Of a DNA stretch of 64,000 nt, positions 46,272 to 60,232 are shown piece by piece. Made by a program: the position numbers and the translations under genes. How positions within the stretch are numbered: the first letter of the stretch is position 1; the number at the start of each line of letters is the position of its first letter. Origin of the DNA: Himantopus leucocephalus (taxonomy: Eukaryota > Chordata > Aves > Charadriiformes > Recurvirostridae); the NCBI GenBank assembly GCA_003993805.1, contig RSEF01000004.1, positions 15,432,167-15,496,166 of the forward strand. Direction: 5' to 3'. The notes under the pieces are model-generated. The model did not search any database and was not told the origin of the DNA. It was given only the letters and a program-made list of their open reading frames with translations.

Positions 46272-49167
46272 ATGAGATTCCCCCAAGAGATATGTGATAA
46301 GGGAAACAGGAGACAGCCAGAGACTTACAAGCAGAACTGTATCTGTTTCTTTCCCAATCTCTAACTAATAGCAAATTCCACTTCTAGAGGTGCAGAGGTG
46401 ACTACGTGAGCTCACAGATCAGTCAGCTGCAGATGGTTGTACACATTTACCTTCCCTTTGTGCAGTCTCCAGGATAACTGGGTACTGCTTTTCTTATTTG
46501 AACCACAGAAATAGCACATCTGGATTTTTTCCTCCTTTCTCCATTGCTGCATGAATTCATCAGCTCTTCACCTATCCTTCACTCTCCATCTCTTCCCCAG
46601 CCCTCACCCCTGTAGACTGACTATGTCATTTCCATGATAAATGGATCCTTTCTGGTGGTGTGAAGAACATGAGCCCATCTGCCCACGCAGGACTTCTCTC
46701 TGCTGCTGCTGACACTAACGGGAACTGGATCTGGCTATTCATTCTCAACATCACTCTGGTGTGAGACAGTAATGAGCACAGATAGCACCTTGCAGTAATC
46801 TTCACCTTTCCAGGTGGAGATGTTGTAGATCCTTTCCTTCCCTGATCCTTCCTGCTGATCCTCACCTCTGCAGAAAAGAAAGTATTTCTTATTCCTTGCA
46901 GATTTTGAGTCAGCTTCTGATCTCACTTATGCACCCAACAACCCTGGGTCAAAGCACCGATTCTGAGTCCTCACTGTCACTGTGAAGATCAGTAACTTCG
47001 CAAATACAGTTAAACCAAAAGGATGTTAAATAGCCCTTTGTTAGGTTCAGCAAAGCTGATATATTAATATCAGTTAAAAGATGCAGGTGTTTTGTTTGTT
47101 TTGTTGTTGTGTTGTTGTTCTTTTAATTTTGTTGTGGATGCCACGAAAGAAATGAGGCTTCCTGTCTGTTCATGGTGGAAATGCTGCTCATACATAAACT
47201 CATACGTAGACACTGGATAAAGACTGAACATACAGTTATGAAAAGAAATGTAAACAAAAGGGCCAAATCTGTATTGGCATACAAGCCTCTTGGTACAAAT
47301 CTACTGAAGTCAAAAGAATTACACAGAGCATCAATCTGACTTTACTCCCTGATTATACTGACAGCACTTCTAAAACTTTGTATTTTTATTTTTTTCCCCT
47401 CAAATGTTTTATAGCTTCCCTTTGCTCCCTTGCCCTTTCATCTCAGATCATTTTTGACAGGTAATCCAGCAATATCAGCCTCTCCTGTGGAGATCTTCTC
47501 TATACCCACAGTGGTATGCTTTCAATTTGCTCCAGCACTCTAATAAACATCTAGTGCAGACAGTGCAGGCTGAGCTTTTTTAAGAAACATTGAATGTCTG
47601 CAATTCCAGTTGGGTTCAATAAGAACTACAGAAACACAGCATCCCTGAAGCATGCAATAGCAGGAGTAAGTGGAGAGAGGTAACTGCAACAAGACCAGTG
47701 CTATATTTTCATTGGTGTCTCTGAAGGAATACTGTTCAGTCCAGAATATATATTTCCATAGGGAATGTGGTGCTAGAGTTCACTAAAATGTTACTGTACT
47801 AAACCAACTGCCCTTTTTCTTTCCCTTTTTTTTTTCCTCTGTACCAAGAGGCAGTAAAGCATCTGTGACCAAATAAGGCAACACATGAACATCCTTTAAA
47901 AAAAATTTTAAAAATCACATCCTGACAATTAGCATGCTGGTGCAGTCAATTCTTGGAACATCAAATCTACTATGATACTTGCACACTAGAATGATTTAAC
48001 AAGCATTTTGATTTTGCTACGCTGTCTTGAACTCAAACATGCCAAAGTAATTTTAAAAACTTGACACTGTTTTTCCTTTGTAGTCCAGGCTAAATATTTT
48101 GTTTCTTTCCTCAAGAGAATACATAATCCACACCATTGTATTGTTTTTGTTCCAAGGCAGCTTTCTTGGAATAAAGAAAAAAACTAGTTCTGGCTGCCTA
48201 GAAGAAACTTAGCCTTAGATAATGAATGGTATATTTTTCTTTGCAACTGCTTTTCACTTCTTTGTAATACCTCAGCAAGTATGAAATTCTCTTACCCAAG
48301 GTGACTTATATATGTAAAGTTTTACTGAGAAATATGCTGTCTGTTTTCCCTAGTTATCTGATTTGGTTCTATAGAAGTAGCCAATGTCCCTCTAGTGTGT
48401 TGCATTAAGTCACAGTTTTTATTTGGTTGAGTTCTGACCGTGGAAATCACTGTTTTGGCACACACAATGTTTTGGCCCTGTTTTGTACGGGGCTCTTGCT
48501 GAGCACAGGACTGTGCCGCTCAGGAGCCTCAGGTTACTGGGAAAGCAGTGGGCAGCTGTCCAATGCGGAGTTTCCTGGTAGTTGTACACAAACCAAACTC
48601 TTCTGGTTACTACTAGTTTTGTGAGGTGCTATTTTGCATCCAAACTTCCTTCACTGGAAGCAAACCCAGACTGTATTAGTATAAAATTATGTAAGGACTA
48701 CCAGGTGTTCATATAACTAAGCATTATACCACAATAACACATTGATTCATAAGAAAAAGTGGATTTTTTTATGTTATTCTGGCTACTAGATGTAAAATTT
48801 AGGCCAGTGGTTGGCAGATAAAGTTTCCAGTCTTCTCCCGAACAGATTTTTCTTCTCTTCAGGGTGTAAATGGAAATCTGGGAAGTCTTATCTTATGGCC
48901 TGAGCCTTTGTTTTTGTAATCCTCTTTAAGGTGCCCAGCTCACCTATATTGAATTAAAAGTAAAGCATCAATATTGTAAGCCTTTCCACTGTGCTCCAGT
49001 AGTACACTCCGATTCTGCCTTAAATGGACATGTCTGAAGAGACCTTAGGGGTTCTTGTTCAGTCCTTTGCATCTCCTCTAATACTGATGTGGGATGTCTC
49101 ATCCACTGTGACACCAGAATTTGGTTTTTGAACTTACCCTGGTTAGTACTACACCCAAGGAGACATA

Positions 49168-49447
49168 TGGGCAGGTTTAAGTCCTAGATATGATATCAAG
49201 GCTTGATAGCTGCTCTAGTAATTGTGGTGAAAAATAATGCCATTCAATATAGAATTTCCATGTATTGGATTTAATTCTGCATGTGCTGATGAGAATCTGG
49301 CCCTTNCGTGGGCAGGTTTAAGTCCCAGATATGATATCAAGGCTTGACAGCTGCTCTAGTAATTGTGGTGAAAAAATAATGCCATTCAATATAGAATTTC
49401 CACGTATTGGATTTAATTCTGCATGTGCTGATGAGAATCTGGCCCTT
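49168..49447. repeat. 138-bp direct duplication around a single N (probable assembly artefact)
   Basis: Copies at 49168-49305 and 49309-49447 flank an N at 49306. They differ by three T/C substitutions and one extra A in the second copy. Confidence 0.88.
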
Positions 49448-50699
49448 TTTTTAGCAGGTAGCATCATACCAACGCACAGGAAAAGGCATTCTATTTAAAT
49501 TGTATATGTATTCATTTTATTGTCTTTTCCCACTCACAGTTATAGCCACTAATAAGGACTATTGCTCTCTTGTTTGTGTATGCAGACCAGCTTGCCATTT
49601 GGGGGTTAATGAATGATAGCAAGTGGAGGCATGAAAATAAAATTAGCAATGCCCAGTTCAACCCACTTTATCAAACTCACCGGTTTATAGGATTAGCAAT
49701 GGATTCAGTGCAAATCTCCGCTATGGGTATTATGAGCAAGATTTATGCCAATTAGCAGTAACAGTGCAGATTATTTGGGAAGAGCATTGACAACAGTTAA
49801 AAGCTCCTTCTGCTTTTAAACTATGTTATTAGGACATCCATTTCAAGCATTCATGTCCACTTATAAGACTATTTTTACTCATCTCCCAAGTGCTATTTAA
49901 TTTCTTACGTGCATTCATGGCATTGTTTCCTGAGGCAGTGAAGAAGACTAAATCATTCCTTTCCTAAGCTAAGTCGCGCAGTAGCCACTCCCGGCCTCTT
50001 TGGATTCAGGTCAGGTTGCTCCCAGCAGAATCCAACATGTATTACATCCTTCACTCCTCTATAGCAGATGTGATTCTGATTACAGAGAGGTCAGTGGGAA
50101 AATTCCCTATTGACTTCAACGTGCATTGGATCAGGCCCTAAATCCCCATAGCAATCAAGAGACCTGGAGGCAAGAATTATAGTCATCTATTGGTGGATGC
50201 CACTTGGGCAGTGGAAGGCTTTGGCATGGCTCCACCAGAGGAATACTGCTGATAGCATATAGCTCCAGGCTTCTGCAACGTGCAGTTCTCCTGTGGGCAT
50301 CAGCACAGCAAAGCCTATATATACACATTTCATTGATAATCTGGTTAGAAAATGACAACCTTATGGAAGGTAGACTTTTCCCGTATACTGTCATGCCTAC
50401 GAGACAGGGACAGGGCTGAAGCCAGTGCCATTGCAGACTAAAACACCCCTTGGAAAGTCAAGTTTGATCCATTTTTGGGCGGGAGGACCTTCTGCTCTGC
50501 TTCTCTACAACCAGGTTCTAATAAATTACTGAACTCACAAGACACTATTCTCTCATCTCTGCACAGCAGCTTATTTGGAGCCAGGGGGGATGTGTGAGCT
50601 GGTACCACTCTGCAGCACCTGCAGGGGCAAGGGTGGCAAGTTTGGTCTAATTCCACACAGGCACGTGTTACAGATACACTAATAAACACTCTGCTTTTG

Positions 50700-51040
50700 C
50701 TCTAAACCAGTTAATAATCGCTTAGCCAGTTTATCCCGAAGAAAAGCTGGTTAATATAACTAGTTATTTACAACTGTGACAATTACATTGAAGCAATTTG
50801 TGTGCAGACACAATTACGTTCCTAATGAAGATTAACTTAAATTAAATGCTTTTAATTACGATTTACACAGCCTTTGGCTATTGTGCAGACAGTATCCTGA
50901 CATTTATGCCTCACCAAAAATGAGATTTATACTTTGCTGTGTCAAAGCTGACCGTAATTATTTGCTGGATATTTGATGTCAGATGCTGCTGACATTGCAA
51001 AAGGTTTCAGTGCTGTAAACCACAGTGCGGAAGGGTTAGA
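50700..51040. promoter_or_regulatory. Candidate intronic regulatory island (conserved non-coding type)
   Basis: This repeat-free AT-rich stretch is dense in TAAT/ATTA homeodomain cores and ACAATT SOX-like words (near 50780, 50810, 50830-50870). It includes an inverted pair at 50976-50995, ATGTCAG, six bases, then CTGACAT, which resembles opposed TALE-homeodomain (MEIS/PREP-type TGACA) half sites. The composition is like that of deeply conserved developmental enhancers. Conservation could not be tested. Confidence 0.3.
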
Positions 51041-53904
51041 GATTGAACCTTTGTCAGTCACGTTCAAGAGCCATTTGCTCAAACTCCTCCGATAACACTC
51101 CATCTGCTTTCATGATTGCAAATACTTCTACCTGTCTGCTCTAGCTTTCTCCAAAAGCAGAGAGAATGTTGCTTTTATTTCAGTAGGAGCATGTGGAGGT
51201 CTGCACATGTGTACAATTTGCCAAAGTCCCTTCTTCTCAACGTTAAATCAGGAGAAAAACAACTATGGGAGCCCAGCTTACATATTAGATCCAAATTTGA
51301 AAAATTAATTCCAAAGGATCCTTAGAGGCAGCATCTTCATTATTCAGAAAATCTTGGCATGTAAACTCCACCTACCAGCATTCAAAAGGAATGAGTGATC
51401 AAAGCCAGATTACAAATTCATTAGTGATTAATCTGTCTGGAAAACCTTCCCTGATGCTTTGCAGGAATATGATAGCAATATGGTTAATAGTTACAATAAG
51501 ATTATGGCCAAAACCATAAACAGCTACTGAGAAATATGACCACAAGAGCCTTGAAGTTTCATTCCTAAAGAGATCTTGTTTGGTGGACATGTATTCAGAG
51601 CTCTGTGTCCTCTGAATCACTATGGTCACTGTGCTAGAGCCCTTTACAAGCCTTAACATCAGGCTATAGAGTTGGTAATAAGAGACCTTAGCACTGGAGT
51701 TGCATTGCACTCCCAGAATTCCAGTGTCTTGCAGGATCCTAAGTTATTGCCTCCGTTATGCCCTGTGCAAATCTAATGCCTTTGGTAAAATTGAAGATGA
51801 CATAAGTCAGGGGAGAACTGGGTGCAGGGCTTCTCCTTTTGGGGTCTACCTCGTTCCTTCTACAGTGTTGTCTCAATGTGTCAGAACAGGAATGAGTTAC
51901 AGAAAATATATTTCATCTCTCCTCCCTTCTTTCTGTAAGAAACTGTCACAGAAAAGACTACCACTGTGTGCATACATGCAACATACTTCACTTCCAGGCT
52001 GGACACCCCTGTGGCCTGAAACCTGCATCAGCACTTTGTCCTTCCCCAGGAGGCCATGACAGCTCCCTGCTTGCCCTCCTTTTGAAGAGGAAATCAAAAA
52101 GTGCTAAATTCCCCTTTAAAGCATAGTCTCAACATCAAGGAGGGGTGTTTTGTGCAGTAAGACACAGCGTGGAAGCTCTCCAACATCTGCAGTGGGCTAA
52201 CATGCAATGGGGCTTCTCCGTAAGCCAACGTTATAGCCTGCCAGATTTGTTTCAGTTGAGAGTCATGCTTATCCCACTTTGTATTCATTCCAATGCATAT
52301 TTCATCATGCTAATGCATATTTTATTACACTTTTTGTACCGATTCCTCTAGCATTTTGCTTTTGCAATGGTGCCTAATAACCCATGATTGCATATAGCCC
52401 TGTGTGCATGTTTGTGACTTGTGCGATTCCCTCCTGTCCCTAGGAGGGACTGATCTTTCCAGACTCCTATTCTTGCTATGTACTTCCAGTTTAGTTCTCT
52501 CTTCTTGGGTTTCTCAGCCCACGTGTTCTCCATTATAACAAGAGTGACTCCATACCACGTCTTCCCAGCTCCACTCAAACCATTCCTGCAAACTTAAACC
52601 ATTCAGCTTTTCTAGATATAACATCTATGGCCACTCTGCCCATATAAACCAGGTCTTGTAACTTTTACTTTCACTCACAGTCCTCCTGGTTGGACTAAGT
52701 TTTATTCATAGAAATGCAGATTGTTATCTGGTAAAATATTAAGAAAAACACATATTTGCACAAAAGATAAACCAAAGCTCATCATCAGCCTTTTTGTGAG
52801 CTGCTATTTCTGACATAAGAGACTGGCTCATGGGCTGGCCATTGCTAGCAGTGCGCCATACTCTGAAAAATTAGGCAATGGAAACCATGAACATTTGTGA
52901 AGTGCATTACTTCCAACATGTTATTTGACCTGCCAAAGAAGTCTCCTAGCTTTTGAGAGCTCTGCAAGAAGAATATATAGCATAGTCTGATGATTCAGCT
53001 GTCTCATAGCACAGTCCAGGCTAATCCTATAAAGAGCTATTTGAAAATACATAAAAATGCGTGTCTGCAAAGCTGTACATGTGTATGTATGTTTATACAA
53101 TTATGTACATGTACACAAAGATAATTTCACATCCTGAAAGAACATACAATATAATATTTTACAATATTACAGAGGAAGTGATGAAATGGTTTTACCATCA
53201 GATCTTCAAGGACAAGAGGTTAAAGCAGCTATTGAAGTTGCTACGCTGTCAAACTGGTTCTTATAAGAAGTGCTTCACTGTCTACAGAAATCACTAGTAG
53301 CTTTAATGACTCATGTTAGGATTTAAAGCATTTGAAAAAAGCTTCATGAATGTATCAAAATCATTAAAAACAGTGTACTTGCAGAGTTATGTTTTTTTAA
53401 TCAAATTCCATTTATCTGTTTGCACTCAAATTTAACACAGGAATTTTAGCCTATTTCCCTGAGAGAAATCTAATATACAAATTTCATATGTATTTATTTT
53501 TAGCAGTACAAAATGCATCCTCTTCCCAACACACTTCAGGGCAGATTTACACAAACTAATTAAAAATCCGCACACGTACACACACATATATATCTCTCTG
53601 CTTCTGTGTAAGGGGAAGAGTTACCATCTTTGTGGTCACCCAACCATGCCCAGGGAAACACAAGAAGAAACAGCAGTATTGACATTTCTTCAATGTTGAA
53701 TGATTTGGGCATGACCGGGCTGCTGGGGAAGGCAGCTTCCAAATGTGAGGGCCCTCGACGTAAAGTTATCACTGAGCTGTTATATCTAAGGAAGCATTCA
53801 AGGCACCTGGCTGATCCTAGCTTGAGGTTAGGAACTCATGCCCCAAACTATATGTAGTTTTGCAAATCCAAGTCCATACCCCAAATTTACACTCCAAATG
53901 TAGC

Positions 53905-53938
53905 AGGGGGGGGGAGAAAAAGGAGGAAAAAAAAAAGG
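53905..53938. repeat. G-run and A-run low-complexity tract
   Basis: A run of nine or more G is followed by A-rich sequence with GG interruptions. It is a candidate for length error or polymorphism. Confidence 0.8.
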
Positions 53939-56269
53939 TGTGTAATGCTGCTCATACTAACAAGAGACGGCCTTGCACTTTTTGGGGTTTTTTTCCCCTC
54001 TTGATTTTCCCTAAGCAGAACACAAGACAACAGAGACCAAATTCACAGGTTACAAAGGGATAGATTAGTGTCCTGAGACCAGGTTCACCAGAAGCAGATG
54101 GCCACAGAAGTCCGTTGGGACTGCATATCACAGACACTGAACTTCTTGGGCCAAGCAAGGAACAAAGCCCTCGCTGCTGTGACAAGCACACACCGAGAAC
54201 AGGTCGAGATCTATTCCATGACCTTACGACAGACCAGGATCTTGTCTGGGCATGCTTCAGCCAGTTTGCTCTTTGGCCAGCAAAGCACAGATACTAAACT
54301 GACTGAATTTAGCTAAAATAAAGCATTTCACTCTCCCACTGAAGGTAACAATCCAGCTTGTTCCTCAGTATCCGCTGCTACATCCTAACCCACGCAGCAC
54401 TAAGGAGGACCAACACAAATGGAGTTCCAGAGACCTGTCATGAAAACGCAAGGATGAAGGCACTGAGCAGCGGTTCCCTCTCCCCACCCCTTGCGAGTGA
54501 GCAGGCAGTGCCTTGGGGAGGACCAGCCTGGGGCCGGGGGAGTGCAGACATCCCAACCATTCCCGCTGCTAGCAGACTTGACCAGGGGAGTCAGGTTATT
54601 CCCTGTGCATCCAAGTGCTCCCAGTAACAGGTAAGGCCATTTATCTAATCAGCAAAAAAGCTTGAAAAGCATCTTCTAGTACTCTTCTATAATAAATAGT
54701 AAGCTTCGATGTTTGGAAAGGATGCTGAAAAAGCACTACTGACTCCATTTTAGAGAATTCCTTTTTCCTTTCTTCTGCTCTTTCAAATTGTTATGTTCCC
54801 TGTGAGAGACTAATGATGTAGGGAAGACGCTTTCCTACCTAGCCATGCTTGGGGCAAGTAATGACCCCAAGCCTGAGGTTACCAGCCTGTTTGCTGCCCT
54901 CTTCTTTCATCTTGTATTACTCTCCATGCATGCCGCTCCCACAAGGAATTCTTTGTTCATTTTGGGGCTGTGAAAAAAATCAAGTTATTTCAGCTGTTCA
55001 CATCTACAAACCCGTTTCCACCTCACAGTTCTTCAGGGATAAGTGAAGATTAATTGAGCTTTCCCTAAAGTCCTTACTTTGATAAATGAAGTTTGCCGAC
55101 ATGCTTTGTGCAGGAAGGGCAATTTTGAACAGGTATGGAGTGCACATAGTTTAGCAGTTAAGCACAACGCAGTTGGGAGTTTAGTTTAATTGACAAGGAA
55201 AAATAGAAATAAACCTTCCAAGTACAGTGGGGAAAAGGGCTACATTAGTGGGGGGAGCGAGAAGAAAGGTGTGAGAAAGGATGCTGAAGTCATCTCTTAG
55301 CTGTCATACCTGCTGGGTGAACTTGACAAGGCAGGCAGGCCGAGGGTGTGAGGCAAAGACAGATCAATGAGGGAAGGGCAATTGGCCATTCTGAAGATCA
55401 GCGTGTGCATTTCCTATCCATAAAATGAGGACAATAACACATGCTTCTGTCGTAATGTATCTGAGCTGCAATGGTAACGTGCTTGAGGATGCAGCATTAT
55501 CTCCCATATCCAACACCAAGATCTCTTTGATGCGATTCTCCAAATGTACTCTGGATTTTGGTCTCACTCACCCTTGAATAATTCAACCAGGCGTGAGGTG
55601 CCTAAAGTATTCTTACGCTTGACTTGTTTTGGAAGGTGCTCTTTTTCCCCCCAAATTAAAAGGTATGCTTAACCAAAGTAATCCTATTTTGTTGAGGCAT
55701 AAATCCATTTATGCGAATTGCCACCCAGCTTTGAGGGCTGGAAAACTTAAGAGCGTCCTATATTGGACTAAATCACAAGTACTTCTCCATTTCATCAACA
55801 ATTCCTGAACTTCTCACTCTAAACTCCTGCAGCAGAGTCTGTCTTTCTCTGTCAGTGTCCTTACATTAAAAATTTTAATCTTTTATGCTGCCTGCTGTGA
55901 CAATCTGAAAAAGGAACCCAGAATAACCACAGTAATCACAACAATTCTAAACTTTGAACTTAAATTCATCCATTTGGCACCTATGATTACGGGATTTGAG
56001 CCCGATTTGACACCACTCTTATTTTGACGCAGATTTGCCATAACACTTCTTTTGCCATACGCCAGTTCAATTACAAATACTCTTCCTCTGCACTTCTGCC
56101 TTCCAGATGCCCTGAACTTCCCTCCTGCAGACTACAAGAAAATGACTTGGCTCCTTTTTCACTGCTTTCTTTTTATTCCATTACATCAGGAAAATAAACA
56201 AGACTAATTTGCACTAAGTTAGTATATTATTTACAACCCACCCCCCCTTCTTCCTTTTGGGCCAATACC

Positions 56270-56285
56270 AAAAAAAAAAAAAAAA
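56270..56285. repeat. Poly-A tract of 16
   Basis: A simple homopolymer. I see no target-site duplication or processed pseudogene next to it. Confidence 0.85.
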
Positions 56286-57776
56286 GCATCCAAACCTCAT
56301 GCCCTGGTAACTTGCATACTTAAATATCCATACCCTTTCTTATTCTACGGGACAAAGAAATAGACAGAAAGCAAGAGGAGTTATTATAATATCTCTCCAT
56401 GAGGCAAATGTTGGTTGTCTTATATAACTGAATTACATTACTGGTGTTCAAGGGCCAAATCCTATTTGAGCTTACTTCTCAGCCCATCAATTTTATATAA
56501 ATGCTGGAGTAAGAGGGAGGAGAATCTGTCCAAATACACTAAACCTGGTGAATAAGGCACTGGATAGTTGCCTCCTACAGATTTTTTTTTTTGTAACTTC
56601 CAAGATCCGGTATCTTTGTTACAATTTATCCTGTTATGATTTATTCTTAGAGCAGTACAGATCCATGGACACAGATGCCAAGCAAAAAAGCACTGCTTAC
56701 TTTCCTTACTCCTCAGTGAGCAAACCCCTGGCAGAGCAAGTGCAGGGTACTTTACGGAAGTCCCTTCAGTCCTGAGATCAACTGTAGCACGCAAATGCAG
56801 GTGACCTATTTGGTAGGGCTGCAACAATAATCAAACTGGATACCTCTTATAACCAACCAAATGAACTTTTGAACCTTACTGATGCCTGACCTGTGCAAAA
56901 CAAGAAAATAAACTTCTCTAGTTTAGCACACATGCACTGGCCACACTGGATTTAGACCACCTGAGGATTTTGCCTTCTATGACAATTTTCTAAAGCCCCT
57001 TTGCCCCCACTGGATGTCTTTCTAAATAGCTACCTATTAAACAAGAAGTCTCATAAGCATTTAAATTTGCAAGAAGGAAGCAACATGTCCCCCAGGCACC
57101 CTTTCACTCACCCATGCTGATACGTTTTACTTTTAAGAGACTGACTTCTCTGCCCATTGGAGTATGTGAAAATGCATCCTTCCTTACCAGTCCCCCTCCA
57201 CAGCCGCATGTGGAAGCTGTTGTTCATCACCTATCAGCCAACCATACTAATATGAACTGGTGAAGCATCTTGGCAACAGCCTGTGCAAACCAAGGCTGTC
57301 TCCAGAGTGATGCTACCATAGCAAGGCAGAAGAGCCCTATATTCACTTCACTTCTGATTTGCTGTAGCTTTGGGGAACCCACACTACCAGAGTTCTTCTT
57401 AGACCACGCTACCTGCAGCCCTGGGCTTTGTTTGTTCATTTACACCAATTTACCCCAGCTGAGGAATAAACAAGCACCTCCACTAATAGGCTTAAATCTC
57501 TTACCAGGTTACAAGTGTGTCGAGTTTACAAATAATCAGATTGGGGCCAAGCCCTCAATTTGCAGTGCTTGATGCTACAGGTGACAGCTAGCTCTAGGGT
57601 AAGCACACTGAGCCTTTTGGTACATGCATGTTCACATTCAGAAGCTCGAGATAGCACCCTCATCCTTTCTAGTCAACCATTTTCCTACTTCCCTTTCGGC
57701 ACATTAAGTGGATTTCTACCTCACCCCCCTCTGATCAGGTTCAGTTTGCCTGTCGCTTGCTACCACGCTGATGACA

Positions 57777-58032
57777 TCACGGAATTTTCAGAGTTGGAAG
57801 GGACCTCTAGAGATCATCTAGTCCAACTCCCCTGCCAAAGCAGGATTGCCTAGAGCACATTACTCAGGACTGCATCCAGGCGAGACTTGAAGATCTCCAG
57901 AGAAGGGGACTCCACAACCTCCCTGGGCAGCCTGTTCCAGTGCTCTGTCACCCTGACCGTAAAGAAGTTTTTCCGTATATTTGAACGGAACCTCCTATGT
58001 TCCAGCTTGTGCCCATTGCCCCTCGTACTTGC
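57777..58032 (-). mobile_element. CR1 LINE 3' fragment
   Basis: On plus, 'gagttggaagggacctctag' is followed by 'agatcatctagtccaactcc' and 'ctgttccagtgctctgtcac', the reverse complement of CR1. The minus strand encodes [14 protein letters not shown] and then [16 protein letters not shown], the well-known CR1 ORF2 C-terminus. It is 5'-truncated near 58032. It belongs to a different CR1 subfamily from the copy at 43358. Confidence 0.94.
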
Positions 58033-58670
58033 TAATGGCCTCTGCACAGCAGACAAGCCAAGTGCAACATGGAGCAGATGTCTTCTCAGTAAGTAAAAGA
58101 AAAAGTCTGTAAATTACCTCCATAGGAATGGAGGAAACCTGGAATGAGAAGTCTATTTTGTCTTCTGTGGTGTAAACAGACAAATGGTTGGACTGACAAA
58201 GTCCAGTTCTGCTTACCAGATTCTCCGATGAGATTTGGACACTGCAGTATTGCCTCACTGGTCCCAGTCTGTCTGTTTACTACATTTCTGTAAACACCCT
58301 GTAAATATCTGAGCCAAAGCAGAATCTTTAAAGCTACTTCTCTTACCCCCCGCTGATGGAGTGGAGGAAAAGGGACTGTACCCTGGGCTAGGGAAAGCTT
58401 TGAACAGCAGGAGCTTGGATGGCTAACAGTCCATCCCTGACATGTACAAACAGGATAAAACCAAGATAATTAGGAAAGCACCTCTGAGGAAAATTTCCCT
58501 TCTAAGGCGAACAGAAGTTATTCCTTGGAGCTCCTTTCTTTCCCGTTAAACGCGGCTCATTTGCCCCAGCTTAGGCGGCTCAGCTTTTCCACTGAGCTGA
58601 AGCAGTTGCTGAAACAAAGGATTTGCTGGGAGCTCGGTTACATCATTGCTGCTGGCTCTGGCAGGCTGCT

Positions 58671-58690
58671 GAGGAGGAGGAGGAGGAGGA
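58671..58690. repeat. GGA/AGG trinucleotide repeat
   Basis: About six and a half GAG units in tandem. Length variation is likely. Confidence 0.85.
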
Positions 58691-59846
58691 TGTGTGATTT
58701 ACATATCAACAGAGATGCTGAATGGTCAGTACCAGGCAGGCTGACTGCACTAAGCTCCCGTTCTGCTGAAGGAAGGGTGCTGCAAGGATGCAGTTGCTTA
58801 GAAATTATTCTGACCTGCTCAGGTCACATAAATTAAGAGAGGCTTTTCGTCTGCATAGCTTTTTATTTCCTTTGCAGCAATGAAGAGGACAAACACCAAA
58901 CCTCCTGCTTGGAGCTGCCTCAGATGTTGGGTGTTATTCGGCAGGGAGAAAATAGTAAAAATTGTTTCACAAGGTGGTAATCTGGTGCCTAAGTAGATCA
59001 AATGGCAGAATTGCTCTAAGAGGAAATTGGGTAATTGCTGAGAATGGTAGAACAATGCTCCTATTAACTGTATCATGTTCAAAATCCTCTGAACACCCTT
59101 TCCAAATACAGTTTTAAACTGTCAGCACTTAAGCAAGGGACAGAAGTAACACTGTTAGGAAGGACAAGGGCAAGCAATAAGAACTACATTACTTTGATTT
59201 TAAAAGCAGCTTTAGGAACAGATTATCAGCTAGTGTAAATCAATAAATCACTGTTTTTAATAGAGCTTTCCAGGCTTGTATCAGTTCTTACTCTGCAAAT
59301 AACACCTCAGACCTTCCCATTAACAGCATCTCAAAATCTTGCTTTGGGGATACTCTGTTGTGAAGAAGGATCTATTTTTCTAACAGGTTTCTTGCAAACA
59401 TAACCCAAAATGTGACAGTCAGGCAACTCCCATACCAGCCCTGTTAATGGATTTCTGCAAGTTCAAGACCTGCACGCATTGTGCTTTGGGAATATGTTTG
59501 TTCTGAGTGCTGTCAGAAATAGCATCTCTACCACTGTGCCAGCTCAGGGAGTGTTATGAGGGTGCAACCCACAAGTAATTCTTTTAGAGCTCTCCACTGA
59601 GAGTTCAGTATCTTTCTCCCAACTATCCAGCTAAAAGGAGGAAAGGGGATAAAAACCTAGAGTATCATGCCCAGTTGTTGCAAATCCACTTAACTGGTAA
59701 TTGATGGTAGCTGAGGATACAGCCTCCTGTGTCTCACATTAAGTCTAGCCCTGTTAGCAGCACAGAAATAGCTACCCTTCTCAGGAAGGTGTTCAAATAT
59801 TGAGGCATGGTGCCCAAATGACACCAGTCAGAGCCAATGTGACCTG

Positions 59847-59865
59847 ACATCAGCATTGCTGATGT
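59847..59865. other. Perfect 19-base palindrome (9-1-9)
   Basis: ACATCAGCA, one T, then TGCTGATGT is a perfect inverted repeat with a single central base. The TCAGCA/TGCTGA half sites resemble MARE/bZIP-Maf flanks but without the usual TGA(C/G)TCA core, so no factor is assigned. Confidence 0.5.
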
Positions 59866-60178
59866 GCGAGAACCAGGGGAATCCAGCACCCCCAGACCCA
59901 CAGGAGACAGCTGAAGCAGATGAGAATGGTGAGGGCAAGGTGAAGACCCACTCTGCACCATCTGGCAGGCATGGGAAGAGATGCACTCTGGATCCCACAA
60001 AATGGTGCAGCAGTGGCTGTTTGACTACCTGCTGCCCCAGTGATCCCAGAGGCATGGCACCTGCCTCAGGCATAACACCCTTGGGAGCTGCTGTCAGCTA
60101 TCGATCCCCAGTCAGGATGGTGCCTCAAACTGCTTTATACTGACAGCAAGGCCAACGGGCATATGCTGAGAATATAGC

Positions 60179-60179
<1 letters not shown>

Positions 60180-60231
<52 letters not shown>

Positions 60232-60232
60232 N
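60180..60232. other. 52-base poly-C run ending in N (probable sequencing or assembly artefact)
   Basis: An uninterrupted run of 52 C from 60180 to 60231 is followed by a single N at 60232. Such a homopolymer next to a gap is more likely to come from erroneous poly-C/poly-G read ends at a contig edge than from a real tract. Confidence 0.85.

Noticed and set aside
59856..60143. 95-codon plus-strand frame rich in Pro, Thr and Gly
   Set aside because: No domain was recognised, and it overlaps an equally long minus-strand frame; probably chance in GC-richer DNA.
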